From Spirochaetes bacterium GWF1_51_8 (GTDB lineage: Bacteria > Spirochaetota > Brevinematia > Brevinematales > GWF1-51-8): a stretch of DNA of 43,982 nucleotides. How positions within the stretch are numbered: the first letter of the stretch is position 1; each line of letters starts with the position of its first letter. Positions 26,125-33,922 of this stretch are shown one piece after another. The translations under genes were made by a program, and so were the position numbers. The notes below the pieces were generated by a model, which was not told where the DNA came from, searched no databases, and worked only from the letters and a program-made list of their open reading frames with translations. Where the stretch lies: assembly GCA_001829415.1 (NCBI GenBank), contig MIBE01000030.1:57226-101207 (forward strand). The letters run 5' to 3'.

Positions 26125-27414
26125 ATGGCTAAAGTCGGCGTGGCGATTGTTGGATTCGGGGTGATCGGCACCGGTGTTGTGGAGATCCTTCAGAAGAATC
26201 GCGAATTGATCCGCAACCGTACCGGGGTTGAGATCGATCTGAAAACGATCGTGGATATCGATATCATGACGCCCCGGCGTGTCAAACCCAGCCCTGATGT
26301 GCATTTTACGACCGACTATAAAGAAGTGATCGCGGACCCCGAAGTGGATATTGTCGTCGAACTGGTCGGCGGTACCGGATTCGCTCTCAATCTTGTCGAA
26401 GAATCTCTCCGCGCCGGGAAGAACGTCGTCACCGCGAACAAAGCCCTTCTCGCCGAGAAGTCGGAAGCCGTGTTCGGTCTCCGTAACAAGGTGGGCAAGG
26501 TCATCGGGTTCGAGGCGAGTGTCGCCGGCGGTATCCCGATTATCCGTACTGTGACCAACGCTCTCGCGGCCGACAATATCAAGGCAATCTGCGGGATTGT
26601 CAACGGCACGACCAACTACATCCTGACTAAAATGTCCGAAGAGAATTGGGATTTCCAGACCGCGCTCAAGAAAGCGCAGGAGCTGGGTTTCGCCGAGGCC
26701 GATCCCACCCTCGATATAGGCGGGTTCGACGCCGCGCACAAGATCGCTATCCTCGGCGCACTCGCGTTCAACTGCCCTATCCCCTACGACAAGGTCTACG
26801 TCGAGGGAATCGATAAAGTCAATCTCTGCGATATCAAGTACGCGGGCGAAATGGGTTATGTGCTGAAACTCCTCGGGATTGCGCGGATCGACGACAGCGA
26901 TCAGGTCGAGTTCCGTGTGCACCCCACCCTCCTGCCGAACAAGCATCAGCTTGCCGCGGTCAGGAACGAGTTCAACGCCGTCCTGATCGACAGCCGTTAC
27001 CTCGGGACGTCGCTCTACTACGGGCGCGGCGCGGGTAGCTTACCCACCGCTACAGCCGTCCTCGCGGATATCATCTCGGTCGGGCGTTCGTTGGATAATC
27101 CCGAACGTTCGGTAAAATACAACAGTTTCAACAACTACGCGATCAAGCCGATGGGCGAAATCGAATCCCGTTACTATCTCCGTTTCAACGTCGCGGATCA
27201 GGTCGGCGTGCTGTCGAAGATATCGGGTATTTTCGCCGAATACAATATCAGCATCTCGTCCGTCGTTCAGCATGAAATGAAGATTGAAAACAATGTCCCG
27301 TTAATCCTCACGACCCATCTCGCGAAAGAGAAGAACATCACTTCCGCGCTAGACAGGATCGAGAAACTGGACTTCTCTAACGGCCGCGGCATCATGATCC
27401 GGATCATGGAATAA
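26125..27414 (+). CDS. hom: Homoserine dehydrogenase
   Basis: NAD(P)-dependent enzyme converting aspartate semialdehyde to homoserine, the entry to threonine and methionine synthesis. It has 429 aa with a Rossmann motif VAIVGFGVIGTGVVE, catalytic-domain signatures VVTANKALLAEK and GIVNGTTNYILTKM, and the lysine-bearing AEADPTLDIGGFDAAHK. A C-terminal ACT domain (~350-429, YYLRFNVADQVGVLSKISGIF) implies allosteric amino-acid control. ATG 26125 with AAGGAGG at ideal spacing is the start; an upstream in-frame extension would begin before the promoter. Confidence 0.97.
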   Translation: MAKVGVAIVGFGVIGTGVVEILQKNRELIRNRTGVEIDLKTIVDIDIMTPRRVKPSPDVHFTTDYKEVIADPEVDIVVELVGGTGFALNLVEESLRAGKNVVTANKALLAEKSEAVFGLRNKVGKVIGFEASVAGGIPIIRTVTNALAADNIKAICGIVNGTTNYILTKMSEENWDFQTALKKAQELGFAEADPTLDIGGFDAAHKIAILGALAFNCPIPYDKVYVEGIDKVNLCDIKYAGEMGYVLKLLGIARIDDSDQVEFRVHPTLLPNKHQLAAVRNEFNAVLIDSRYLGTSLYYGRGAGSLPTATAVLADIISVGRSLDNPERSVKYNSFNNYAIKPMGEIESRYYLRFNVADQVGVLSKISGIFAEYNISISSVVQHEMKIENNVPLILTTHLAKEKNITSALDRIEKLDFSNGRGIMIRIME

Positions 27415-27427
27415 ATCGGAGGAAGGA

Positions 27428-29404
27428 ATGGGCATCAAACATTTCGATAAGTTTTTCGCGGTCGCTGAAAAACTCGCGCTTAAGAAAAAAAAGAATATCG
27501 AGGAACTCGATGTCATCGGACGGCGGCTGCTCGAAGACTATAAGGCCTGCGGGCATATCGTGATGATGCCTCACGATATCCTGAAGATCGACAATTATTC
27601 ATTTATCCCATTGCTGAAACACCTGTTGGAGAAGGCGGGCAATCCCGATAAAATTCTTTCCCCGGTCGAGGGACAAGCCGATTCGAGCTGGATGGCGGAT
27701 TCATCGTTCTGCTTCATCAATATCCGCGGGACGGGGATATCCCCAAGCGTCCACGGCGACTTTATTAACGCCGCAAAGCTCCTTCCCGCGCTCCGTGTCG
27801 ACGCGATCCATCTGGCGCCGTTTTTCGAATGCGCCCTCGAGATCATCTACGGAGTCGACAGCGTCACGGTCATCGACGAGAACACCCTCAATCCCGATTT
27901 CCTCAAAGCCGGGATGAAAGCCGACGATCAGGTAAGATTTTTTACCGACGTCGCGCACCTATTGAAAATGACGGTGGGCTTCGATATCGAACCCCACACA
28001 TCCCAGTTCTCGCGTATCGCGATCGAACATCCCGAGTACTTCCGCTGGCTGAAACTCTCGAAATCCCGTGAAGAACTGGACGGAAAACTCACCCAGAAAG
28101 AGATGCTGACGGAAAAGGAGCAGGTGAAAATCCGCGAGCAAGTAAAAACCCATCGAGACAAGGTGCTGAAAAAGTACGGATTGAAAAATCTCGAACAGCC
28201 CGGCAAAGACCCTGAGACGAAAAAAGCCCATTACGAGACGATAGACGAATTGATCGCGGCTGGGATCTGGACGATACCGTCGCATACATGGAAAGGGGCG
28301 GGGCTTCCCGAGTACTCCCATTATGTGGAGGATCAGGAGTTCCCCGAGTTCAAATACCTTTCCACCGACGGCGAAGACCACCGCGAGCATGCGTTCGGCA
28401 CGTTGACCCCATTCCGCTTCTATGACAATATTCCGCTCAATCGCGTCCCGAAGGAAACGGAAGCCCCTGTGCCAAACGAGGAAACGATCAAGTACTTCAC
28501 CGGAATTTTCCCGGCTCTCTACAAAAAATTCCGTTTCGATTACCTCCGTTTCGACTACGTCGATCACGTGTGGGACTCGATTATCGATAAGGCGGGAAAG
28601 TTCCCGATCTCCGACAGGATTACCCCTTATGTGCTGAAAAAAACGATCTCGAAGGCGCGTTCCGGCGGAAAGAAGTATATCGGCGCGATGGCCGAACGGA
28701 TGGGGACGGATATCAATATCTACAAAAAAGTGGGGTTCGACCTGCTTCTCGGCGACGATATTCTCCGCCCGATCAATCTCTCGCTGATTAAGGACACTCT
28801 CCGCCTCAATAAAAAGATCGAAAAGCTGAACTCGAAGAAGGGACGGAAGGTCAACATCCAGTTCGCAGTGGATACCCACGACTCCGGGCATCCGCTGTTC
28901 AACGCAACCCCCATGCTTCTCTATGGAGCGAAGGGCGTGGGGCTCCGTATGTTCATCGCGCGCTTCTCAGGATGGGGCAGCGCCATCCGTTCTAAGTACG
29001 AGCTGATTGGGAACCATGACGGCACCACCGGTCTCTATCTCGCGAACAATAAAAATGTTTCGGTCGAATGGAAGAGCGATAAGGAAATGAACGATATGTA
29101 CCATCATCTCGAGGATACCTACGCGAGACTCCTGCCGAGGCTGAAAAAGGCCGAGTTCGTATCGTTCACGCCTATCCAACGGAAAGCGGCGTACTGGACG
29201 ATGAAGGACGACGAGGGGCTGATGGTCTTCGTAGTGAACCTGACCCAGCACGCTAACGTACCGGCGGTGTTGATAAAAGAAGTGAAAATATTCAAGAGCG
29301 CGAAGATCATCAATCCGTTCACCGCTCAGCACCGGATGATGTCGCACCTGCTGATCAACGAACTCCAGCCTCACGAGTGCAGGATCATCCTGATACAGGT
29401 ATAG
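27428..29404 (+). CDS. Divergent GH13-like (alpha-amylase fold) protein
   Basis: A 658-aa protein, probably cytoplasmic as it lacks a signal peptide. Alpha-amylase conserved regions can be traced: region I GFDIEPHTSQF (~184-194), region II DYLRFDYVDH with nucleophile Asp376, region III IGAMAER with acid/base Glu423, and region IV VDTHDSGHP with Asp485. All three catalytic carboxylates are therefore present. A charged insertion (~210-270) and an unusual N-terminal domain precede the barrel, and a C-terminal beta domain follows. Substrate is unknown; glycogen or trehalose-type metabolism is possible. It lies 13 bp after hom in the same operon, a pairing without obvious metabolic logic. Confidence 0.75.
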   Translation: MGIKHFDKFFAVAEKLALKKKKNIEELDVIGRRLLEDYKACGHIVMMPHDILKIDNYSFIPLLKHLLEKAGNPDKILSPVEGQADSSWMADSSFCFINIRGTGISPSVHGDFINAAKLLPALRVDAIHLAPFFECALEIIYGVDSVTVIDENTLNPDFLKAGMKADDQVRFFTDVAHLLKMTVGFDIEPHTSQFSRIAIEHPEYFRWLKLSKSREELDGKLTQKEMLTEKEQVKIREQVKTHRDKVLKKYGLKNLEQPGKDPETKKAHYETIDELIAAGIWTIPSHTWKGAGLPEYSHYVEDQEFPEFKYLSTDGEDHREHAFGTLTPFRFYDNIPLNRVPKETEAPVPNEETIKYFTGIFPALYKKFRFDYLRFDYVDHVWDSIIDKAGKFPISDRITPYVLKKTISKARSGGKKYIGAMAERMGTDINIYKKVGFDLLLGDDILRPINLSLIKDTLRLNKKIEKLNSKKGRKVNIQFAVDTHDSGHPLFNATPMLLYGAKGVGLRMFIARFSGWGSAIRSKYELIGNHDGTTGLYLANNKNVSVEWKSDKEMNDMYHHLEDTYARLLPRLKKAEFVSFTPIQRKAAYWTMKDDEGLMVFVVNLTQHANVPAVLIKEVKIFKSAKIINPFTAQHRMMSHLLINELQPHECRIILIQV

Positions 29405-29409
29405 CCCGG

Positions 29410-29940
29410 CTATTCCTTCCCAGACCGTTCGATGCTTCTCTCGTAAAGCGTATCTAAAAGCGCGGCAAATCCCTTTTCCGATTTCGCTTTATTGACCGCG
29501 AGGCTCGCTTTAATCTCGGATAATATCTCCGGGAACATCTCCATCGCCATAAATACCGCCGCAAGCACTTTCACCTTCGCGTAACGCTTCCTGTACTTCT
29601 CGAACGGGAACATTATCTTGAGAACGAGAAAGACCGCGCAGAAGAGCGATACTACCCTGAGCGACGCCATCCCCGCCTCGATCATCCCGTCGCGGTACAG
29701 CACGAACATCCCGATCCGGTAAAACTCCCCCTGATTATGAAGAAGCGTTTTGATAATAAAAAGCGGCGCGAGGAAAAGCGTGAGAAAGAGTATCTGCCGC
29801 GATAATCGGACGAACTTCGCGGGATCGGCGATCAGGACGGCGACAATGAGGAGCAGCGTAATTGGGGCGAGTATCCACAACGGGATAAAAAAAATCCCTA
29901 TCGCGTACAACGATAGGGATGCAAATATTATAATCGGCAT
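29410..29940 (-). CDS. EcfT/CbiQ-like transmembrane protein
   Basis: A 176-aa membrane protein with four or five hydrophobic helices. The arrangement GMFVLYRDGMIEAGMASLRVVSLFCAVFLVL, followed by a conserved-looking helix and a coupling-helix-like end (EIKASLAVNKAK), resembles the T component of energy-coupling-factor vitamin transporters, but it is shorter than usual. Its start overlaps the rplQ stop as TAATG. In many genomes ecfA1-ecfA2-ecfT follow rplQ; here only the T-like gene is present and no ATPase genes are adjacent. It is convergent with the GH13-like gene, 5 bp apart. Confidence 0.6.
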   Translation of the reverse strand: MPIIIFASLSLYAIGIFFIPLWILAPITLLLIVAVLIADPAKFVRLSRQILFLTLFLAPLFIIKTLLHNQGEFYRIGMFVLYRDGMIEAGMASLRVVSLFCAVFLVLKIMFPFEKYRKRYAKVKVLAAVFMAMEMFPEILSEIKASLAVNKAKSEKGFAALLDTLYERSIERSGKE

Positions 29941-30395
29941 TATTTTTTGGCTTTCGCTTCTTTAGGCTTGACTTCTTTCTTGACAGGCGCCTTTACAGCC
30001 TTGGGAGCCGCTTTCTTAACTTCGGCGTCCTTCTTCAGCATCTCGGGCACCAGTTCGATGATCGCCATTTCTGAACCGTCGTTAGCGCGGAAACCGAGAC
30101 GGAAAATCCGTGTGTATCCGCCGGGGCGGTTCATATAGCGCTTCGCTATATCTTCAAAAAGCTTCTTGATGATCTCATCGTCCTGAATATCGCGGGCGAT
30201 CAAACGGCGCATCGCGACATCGTCCTGACGGACTTTCGTGATGATCTTTTCCGCATACGGACGGAGAGCCTTCGCCTTCATGATAGTGGTCTTGATGCTC
30301 TCGTAACGGAAAAGCGCCGTCGCGAGATTCCGCATCAAAGCCTTTCTATGCGAAGAGGTTCGGCTTAATTTATTTACTTTCTTCCCATGTCTCAT
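29940..30395 (-). CDS. rplQ: 50S ribosomal protein L17 with basic C-terminal tail
   Basis: A 151-aa large-subunit protein near the peptide exit region. The core begins MRHGKKVNKLSRTSSHRKALMRNLATAL and ends at about residue 120 (MAIIELVPEM). Beyond it is a Lys/Ala/Pro-rich tail (residues ~122-151) that typical 115-130 aa L17 proteins lack. The start overlaps the rpoA stop by 4 bp (ATGA). Confidence 0.96.
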   Translation of the reverse strand: MRHGKKVNKLSRTSSHRKALMRNLATALFRYESIKTTIMKAKALRPYAEKIITKVRQDDVAMRRLIARDIQDDEIIKKLFEDIAKRYMNRPGGYTRIFRLGFRANDGSEMAIIELVPEMLKKDAEVKKAAPKAVKAPVKKEVKPKEAKAKK

Positions 30396-31426
30396 TCTTC
30401 ATCTCCTTCATCTGTATCGTCATAGTCTTCCATATCGCTATCGTCCAAACCCATGCCTTCCTTGTCGGCATCGAGGTTCAGGTTGTATATCTTGAGCTTT
30501 TCGGAAATCTCGGTCAACGACTTCTTTCCGAAATTCTTGATCTTCATCAGCGAGTCCTTATCGTATGTGATGAGGTCGCCGATAGAATTGATGTTCGCGC
30601 TCTTCAGGCAGTTATACGAACGGACCGATAGGTCGAGTTCGTCGATCGGCTTGGAAAGCACGTCATCGCTGGGACCGGCTTCGGAAGTGGATGCCGAAGT
30701 GCCGATTTCTTCTTCCTCTTCGAATTCGACAAAAAGTGAAAAATACTTCTTGAGGATCGAAGCGGCGTCGCTCATAGCGTCGATAGGAGAAATCGTCCCG
30801 TCAGACCAGACTTCCATCACGATCTTTTCGCAGTCGGTTTTTTCGCCGACACGCGTATCTTCTACAATAAAGTTCACCTTCTGGATCGGCGAGAATATCG
30901 CGTCCACCGGGATTACCGCGATCACCGAATTGGAGTCCATCGCGTCTTCCGACGAGCGGTAGCCGCGTCCGAACTCGATCTGAACATCGATGGAAAGATC
31001 GGAATCTTCGTTCAATGTGGCGATCTTGAGTTCGGGATTGATCACATCGACTGTCGCGTCGATAGCGAAATCCTTGGCGGTAAATTCGCCGGGGCCCTTC
31101 TTATTAATATGAATGATCTTCTTGTCGGAATTATCATTGAGGCTCAAACGGATTTTCTTGATCGCGAGTATGATGTCGGTGAGGTCTTCCTTTACACCCT
31201 TGACAGGTTCGAACTCGTGATTGATCCCTTCGATCTTTACCGAAGTGATCGCATATCCGGGAATGGCACTCAGGAGAACACGCCTGAGCGAGTTCGCTAT
31301 CGTGATCCCGACCCCTTTATCGAAAGGAAAGATACTGAACTTTCCGTAATTATTCGAGTATGAGCTCTTTTCATATTTCATCTCATGGGGCAATATTAAA
31401 TCTTTTAAAAGACCTTTATGTGCCAT
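30392..31426 (-). CDS. rpoA: RNA polymerase alpha subunit
   Basis: A 344-aa subunit that nucleates RNA polymerase assembly. The N-terminal dimerisation domain has YGKFSIFPFDKGVGITIANSLRR and VKGVKEDLTDIILAIK. The C-terminal domain (~265-320) has DLSVRSYNCLKSANI and KNFGKKSLTEISEKL, which contact UP elements and activators. The inter-domain linker is acidic (EFEEEEEIG), and the protein ends in an unusually acidic tail (DDSDMEDYDDTDEGDEE). It sits between rpsD and rplQ, the normal alpha-operon order. Confidence 0.97.
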   Translation of the reverse strand: MAHKGLLKDLILPHEMKYEKSSYSNNYGKFSIFPFDKGVGITIANSLRRVLLSAIPGYAITSVKIEGINHEFEPVKGVKEDLTDIILAIKKIRLSLNDNSDKKIIHINKKGPGEFTAKDFAIDATVDVINPELKIATLNEDSDLSIDVQIEFGRGYRSSEDAMDSNSVIAVIPVDAIFSPIQKVNFIVEDTRVGEKTDCEKIVMEVWSDGTISPIDAMSDAASILKKYFSLFVEFEEEEEIGTSASTSEAGPSDDVLSKPIDELDLSVRSYNCLKSANINSIGDLITYDKDSLMKIKNFGKKSLTEISEKLKIYNLNLDADKEGMGLDDSDMEDYDDTDEGDEE

Positions 31427-31457
31427 TAAATAACCTCCCTACGAAAGGAAATCCACA

Positions 31458-32090
31458 TTACTTGGAATACAATTCGACGATTAAAGGCTCGTTGATCTCG
31501 ATCTCGAGGCCCATCTCGGGCTTCTCGGGGATATGCAGAATCTTCACCGTCTTCTTTTTCTGGTCGGCTTCGAGCCATATCGGTACGACACGATTCTCGA
31601 CCTTGGTGATGGCGTTTTCTACCAATGCCATCTTTCCGCCCTTATCGTTGAGGCTGATAACGTCGCCGACACGGAGAAGATAAGAGGGTATATCCACTTT
31701 CTTACCGTTGATCAGCGTATGTCCGTGCCCGACAAACTGGCGGGCGGCCTTTCTCGATGGAGCGAAACCGACTTTATAAAGAATATTGTCGAGTCTTCTT
31801 TCGAGTATCTGTAAAAGGAGCACGCCGGTCACACCTTTGAGGCGGCTTGCGATATCGAAATACTTGCGGAACTGGCGTTCCAGAAGCCCGTAGTATCTCT
31901 TTACTTTCTGTTTCTCGCGAAGCTGAACCGCATATTCGGTCGGCTTCTTGTGGAACTTCGGGAGCATCCCGGGAGCGGTCTTTCTTTTTGTCAGTGCACA
32001 GCTAGCTGTATAACAGCGGTCGCCCTTCAGGAATAATCTTACTCCTTCGCGGCGGCATTGCCGGCAGGATGCAGCAGTATATCTACCCAT
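31458..32090 (-). CDS. rpsD: 30S ribosomal protein S4, zinc-binding form
   Basis: A 210-aa primary 16S rRNA binder and alpha-operon regulator in many bacteria. The N-terminus carries cysteines at 9, 12, 26 and 31, a zinc-binding (C+) form. The S4 RNA-binding domain includes RRLDNILYKVGFAPSRKAARQFVGHGHTLING, read in two parts. An RBS-like AAGG precedes the ATG. Confidence 0.97.
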   Translation of the reverse strand: MGRYTAASCRQCRREGVRLFLKGDRCYTASCALTKRKTAPGMLPKFHKKPTEYAVQLREKQKVKRYYGLLERQFRKYFDIASRLKGVTGVLLLQILERRLDNILYKVGFAPSRKAARQFVGHGHTLINGKKVDIPSYLLRVGDVISLNDKGGKMALVENAITKVENRVVPIWLEADQKKKTVKILHIPEKPEMGLEIEINEPLIVELYSK

Positions 32091-32101
32091 TTTTTACCTT
32101 C

Positions 32102-32497
32102 CTATACTCTTCTCTTTTTTCTGGGACGGCAGCCGTTGTGGGGAATAGGCGTAATATCGCGAAGGCTCTTGACCTTCACACCCGCCGCTTCGAGAGCGCG
32201 GATCGCCGATTCTCGGCCGGGGCCGGGGCCTTTGAGGCGGACATGCACCGACTCGAGTCCGTGATACTTTGCGGCTTCGATAGCCTTCTCGGACGCAAGC
32301 TGTGCGGCATAAGGAGTTCCCTTCTTTGTCCCTTTAAATCCCACGACACCCGCGCTCGACCATCCGAGTGCGTTGCCGTTCATATCTGTAACCGTTATTA
32401 GTGTATTGTTAAACGTTGCCTGGATATTGACTATCCCTTCCAGTACGTTCTTCTTTTCTTTCTTCTTTCTTGTAACCGCGCCTTTTTTGCCAGCCAT
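32102..32497 (-). CDS. rpsK: 30S ribosomal protein S11
   Basis: A 131-aa platform protein that contacts the mRNA 5' region and S7. Diagnostic segments are [39 protein letters not shown] and [14 protein letters not shown]. The C-terminal basic end is [18 protein letters not shown]. It lies 11 bp from both rpsM and rpsD. Confidence 0.98.
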   Translation of the reverse strand: MAGKKGAVTRKKKEKKNVLEGIVNIQATFNNTLITVTDMNGNALGWSSAGVVGFKGTKKGTPYAAQLASEKAIEAAKYHGLESVHVRLKGPGPGRESAIRALEAAGVKVKSLRDITPIPHNGCRPRKKRRV

Positions 32498-32508
32498 TCA
32501 TTATCCTC

Positions 32509-32880
32509 CTATTTCTTCTTCGCGCCAATGGCGTTCTGTCTGGGACCCTTCCATGTACGCGCGTTCGTCTTCGTTCTCTGGCCGCGTACGGGCAAGCCTA
32601 CTTTATGACGGTGTCCGCGGTAACATCCTATTTCGATCAGACGCTTGATATTCATCGCGACTTCGGTACGAAGGTCGCCTTCGACCTTGAAGTTCTTCTC
32701 GATGACTTCCCTGATCCGCGCAAGTTCGTCTTCGGTGAGCGCGGAAACCTTTTTCTCAGGCTCCACCTTCGCCAGTTCGACGATCTTTTTCGCCGATGTC
32801 AAGCCTATTCCGTAGATATAGGTCATCCCGATTAAAGTCGTTTTATGATTCGGTACTTCTCTTCCTGCTATACGTGCCAT
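32509..32880 (-). CDS. rpsM: 30S ribosomal protein S13
   Basis: A 123-aa small-subunit head protein that bridges to the 50S subunit and contacts P-site tRNA. The N-terminus [26 protein letters not shown] is split around the helix-two-turns-helix region, and the C-terminus carries [21 protein letters not shown]. Normal length and context after rpmJ. Confidence 0.98.
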   Translation of the reverse strand: MARIAGREVPNHKTTLIGMTYIYGIGLTSAKKIVELAKVEPEKKVSALTEDELARIREVIEKNFKVEGDLRTEVAMNIKRLIEIGCYRGHRHKVGLPVRGQRTKTNARTWKGPRQNAIGAKKK

Positions 32881-32894
32881 TGTCTACCTCCTTC

Positions 32895-33023
32895 TTAAAC
32901 CCGTTTCCAGCCGCGCTGACGCTGTTTGTGCTTCGGATTTTCACAGATCACTCTTACCACTCCATGCCTTCTGATGACTTGGCACTTCTCACATATCGGT
33001 TTCACCGATGCTCTTACTTTCAT
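32895..33023 (-). CDS. rpmJ: 50S ribosomal protein L36, zinc-binding form
   Basis: A short 42-aa protein between infA and rpsM. Translation from ATG 33023 begins [14 protein letters not shown], continues through [21 protein letters not shown] and ends GWKRV. Cys11, Cys14, Cys27 and His32 form the zinc site of the C+ type. It binds 23S rRNA near the GTPase-associated region. Confidence 0.97.
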   Translation of the reverse strand: MKVRASVKPICEKCQVIRRHGVVRVICENPKHKQRQRGWKRV

Positions 33024-33049
33024 TCTATTCCTCTCAAGTTCTTCCTGTT

Positions 33050-33268
33050 TTACTTATAACGGTATACGATTCGACCCTTACTCAAGTCGTAGGGAGAAAG
33101 TTCGATATTCACTTTATCCCCGGGGGTTATCTTGATGTAATTCATCCGCATTTTTCCCGATATATGCGCTAATATCTGGCGTTTCCCCTCTAATTCTACG
33201 CGAAACATCGCGTTGGGAAGCTGTTCCAGCACCGTTCCGTCCAGACGGATGACATCTTCTTTGTCCAT
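33050..33268 (-). CDS. infA: Translation initiation factor IF-1
   Basis: A 72-aa OB-fold factor that occupies the ribosomal A site during initiation. The pattern [28 protein letters not shown] followed by [23 protein letters not shown] is characteristic, shown here in parts. ATG 33268 shares its bases with the adk stop (TGATG), implying coupling; an in-frame TTG one codon earlier has a better-spaced GGAGG and could also serve. Confidence 0.96.
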   Translation of the reverse strand: MDKEDVIRLDGTVLEQLPNAMFRVELEGKRQILAHISGKMRMNYIKITPGDKVNIELSPYDLSKGRIVYRYK

Positions 33269-33912
33269 CAAGACTTTAAAACCTCCTTTAATTCGGCGAA
33301 TACCACATCAATATTCTTTTCGCCTCTAACGACACGTAAGACCTTTTTCGCACGGTAGTATTCCACCGCGGCCATGGTCTGGTCTTTATAGACTTTCATT
33401 CTATTCGTCACTGTTTCGGGTTTGTCGTCGTCCCGGATAATCAGGTCTTCGCCGGAAACATCGCACTTCCCTTCCACCTTGGGCGGGTTGAAGTAGATGT
33501 TGTATATCTTTCCGCTCTTGACTGCGGTGCGGCGTCCGGTCAGTCTCTTGAACAGCAGTTCCTCATCGACATCGATCAGGATGACATGAGTTAACGGCGA
33601 ATTCTTGAGCTTGGCGTCCAGCACCTCGGCCTGGTTGAGGCTTCTGGGAAACCCGTCCAGCAGGTAGCCGTTCTGGCAATCGTCCTTGCTGATTCTGTCG
33701 AACAATACGTCGACCACGACCTCGTCCGGAACCAGTTCGCCCTTTGAGACATAGCTTCTTACCAAATCGGCGAGTTCGGACTTACCTTCCTTCATCATCG
33801 CGCGGAATATTTCACCGGTCGAAATGTGGGGAATGTTGAGATCCTTGCAGACCATGTCCGCCTGTGTGCCCTTTCCGCCTCCGGGAGGCCCGATAAATAC
33901 TATGTTATACAT
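33268..33912 (-). CDS. adk: Adenylate kinase
   Basis: A 214-aa enzyme interconverting ATP+AMP and 2 ADP. The P-loop is [10 protein letters not shown] (8-17). The AMP site has STGEIFR and [11 protein letters not shown]. The LID ([21 protein letters not shown]) is long-form but lacks the four-cysteine zinc site of Gram-positive enzymes. It lies between secY and infA, where many genomes also have map; map is absent here. Confidence 0.97.
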   Translation of the reverse strand: MYNIVFIGPPGGGKGTQADMVCKDLNIPHISTGEIFRAMMKEGKSELADLVRSYVSKGELVPDEVVVDVLFDRISKDDCQNGYLLDGFPRSLNQAEVLDAKLKNSPLTHVILIDVDEELLFKRLTGRRTAVKSGKIYNIYFNPPKVEGKCDVSGEDLIIRDDDKPETVTNRMKVYKDQTMAAVEYYRAKKVLRVVRGEKNIDVVFAELKEVLKS

Positions 33913-33922
33913 GCTTATTTCC

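Noticed and set aside
29401-29413. Perfect palindrome ATAGCCCGGCTAT containing both convergent stop codons
   Set aside because: A 1-nt loop cannot form a useful hairpin and no T-tract follows; most likely coincidence of two TAG stops.
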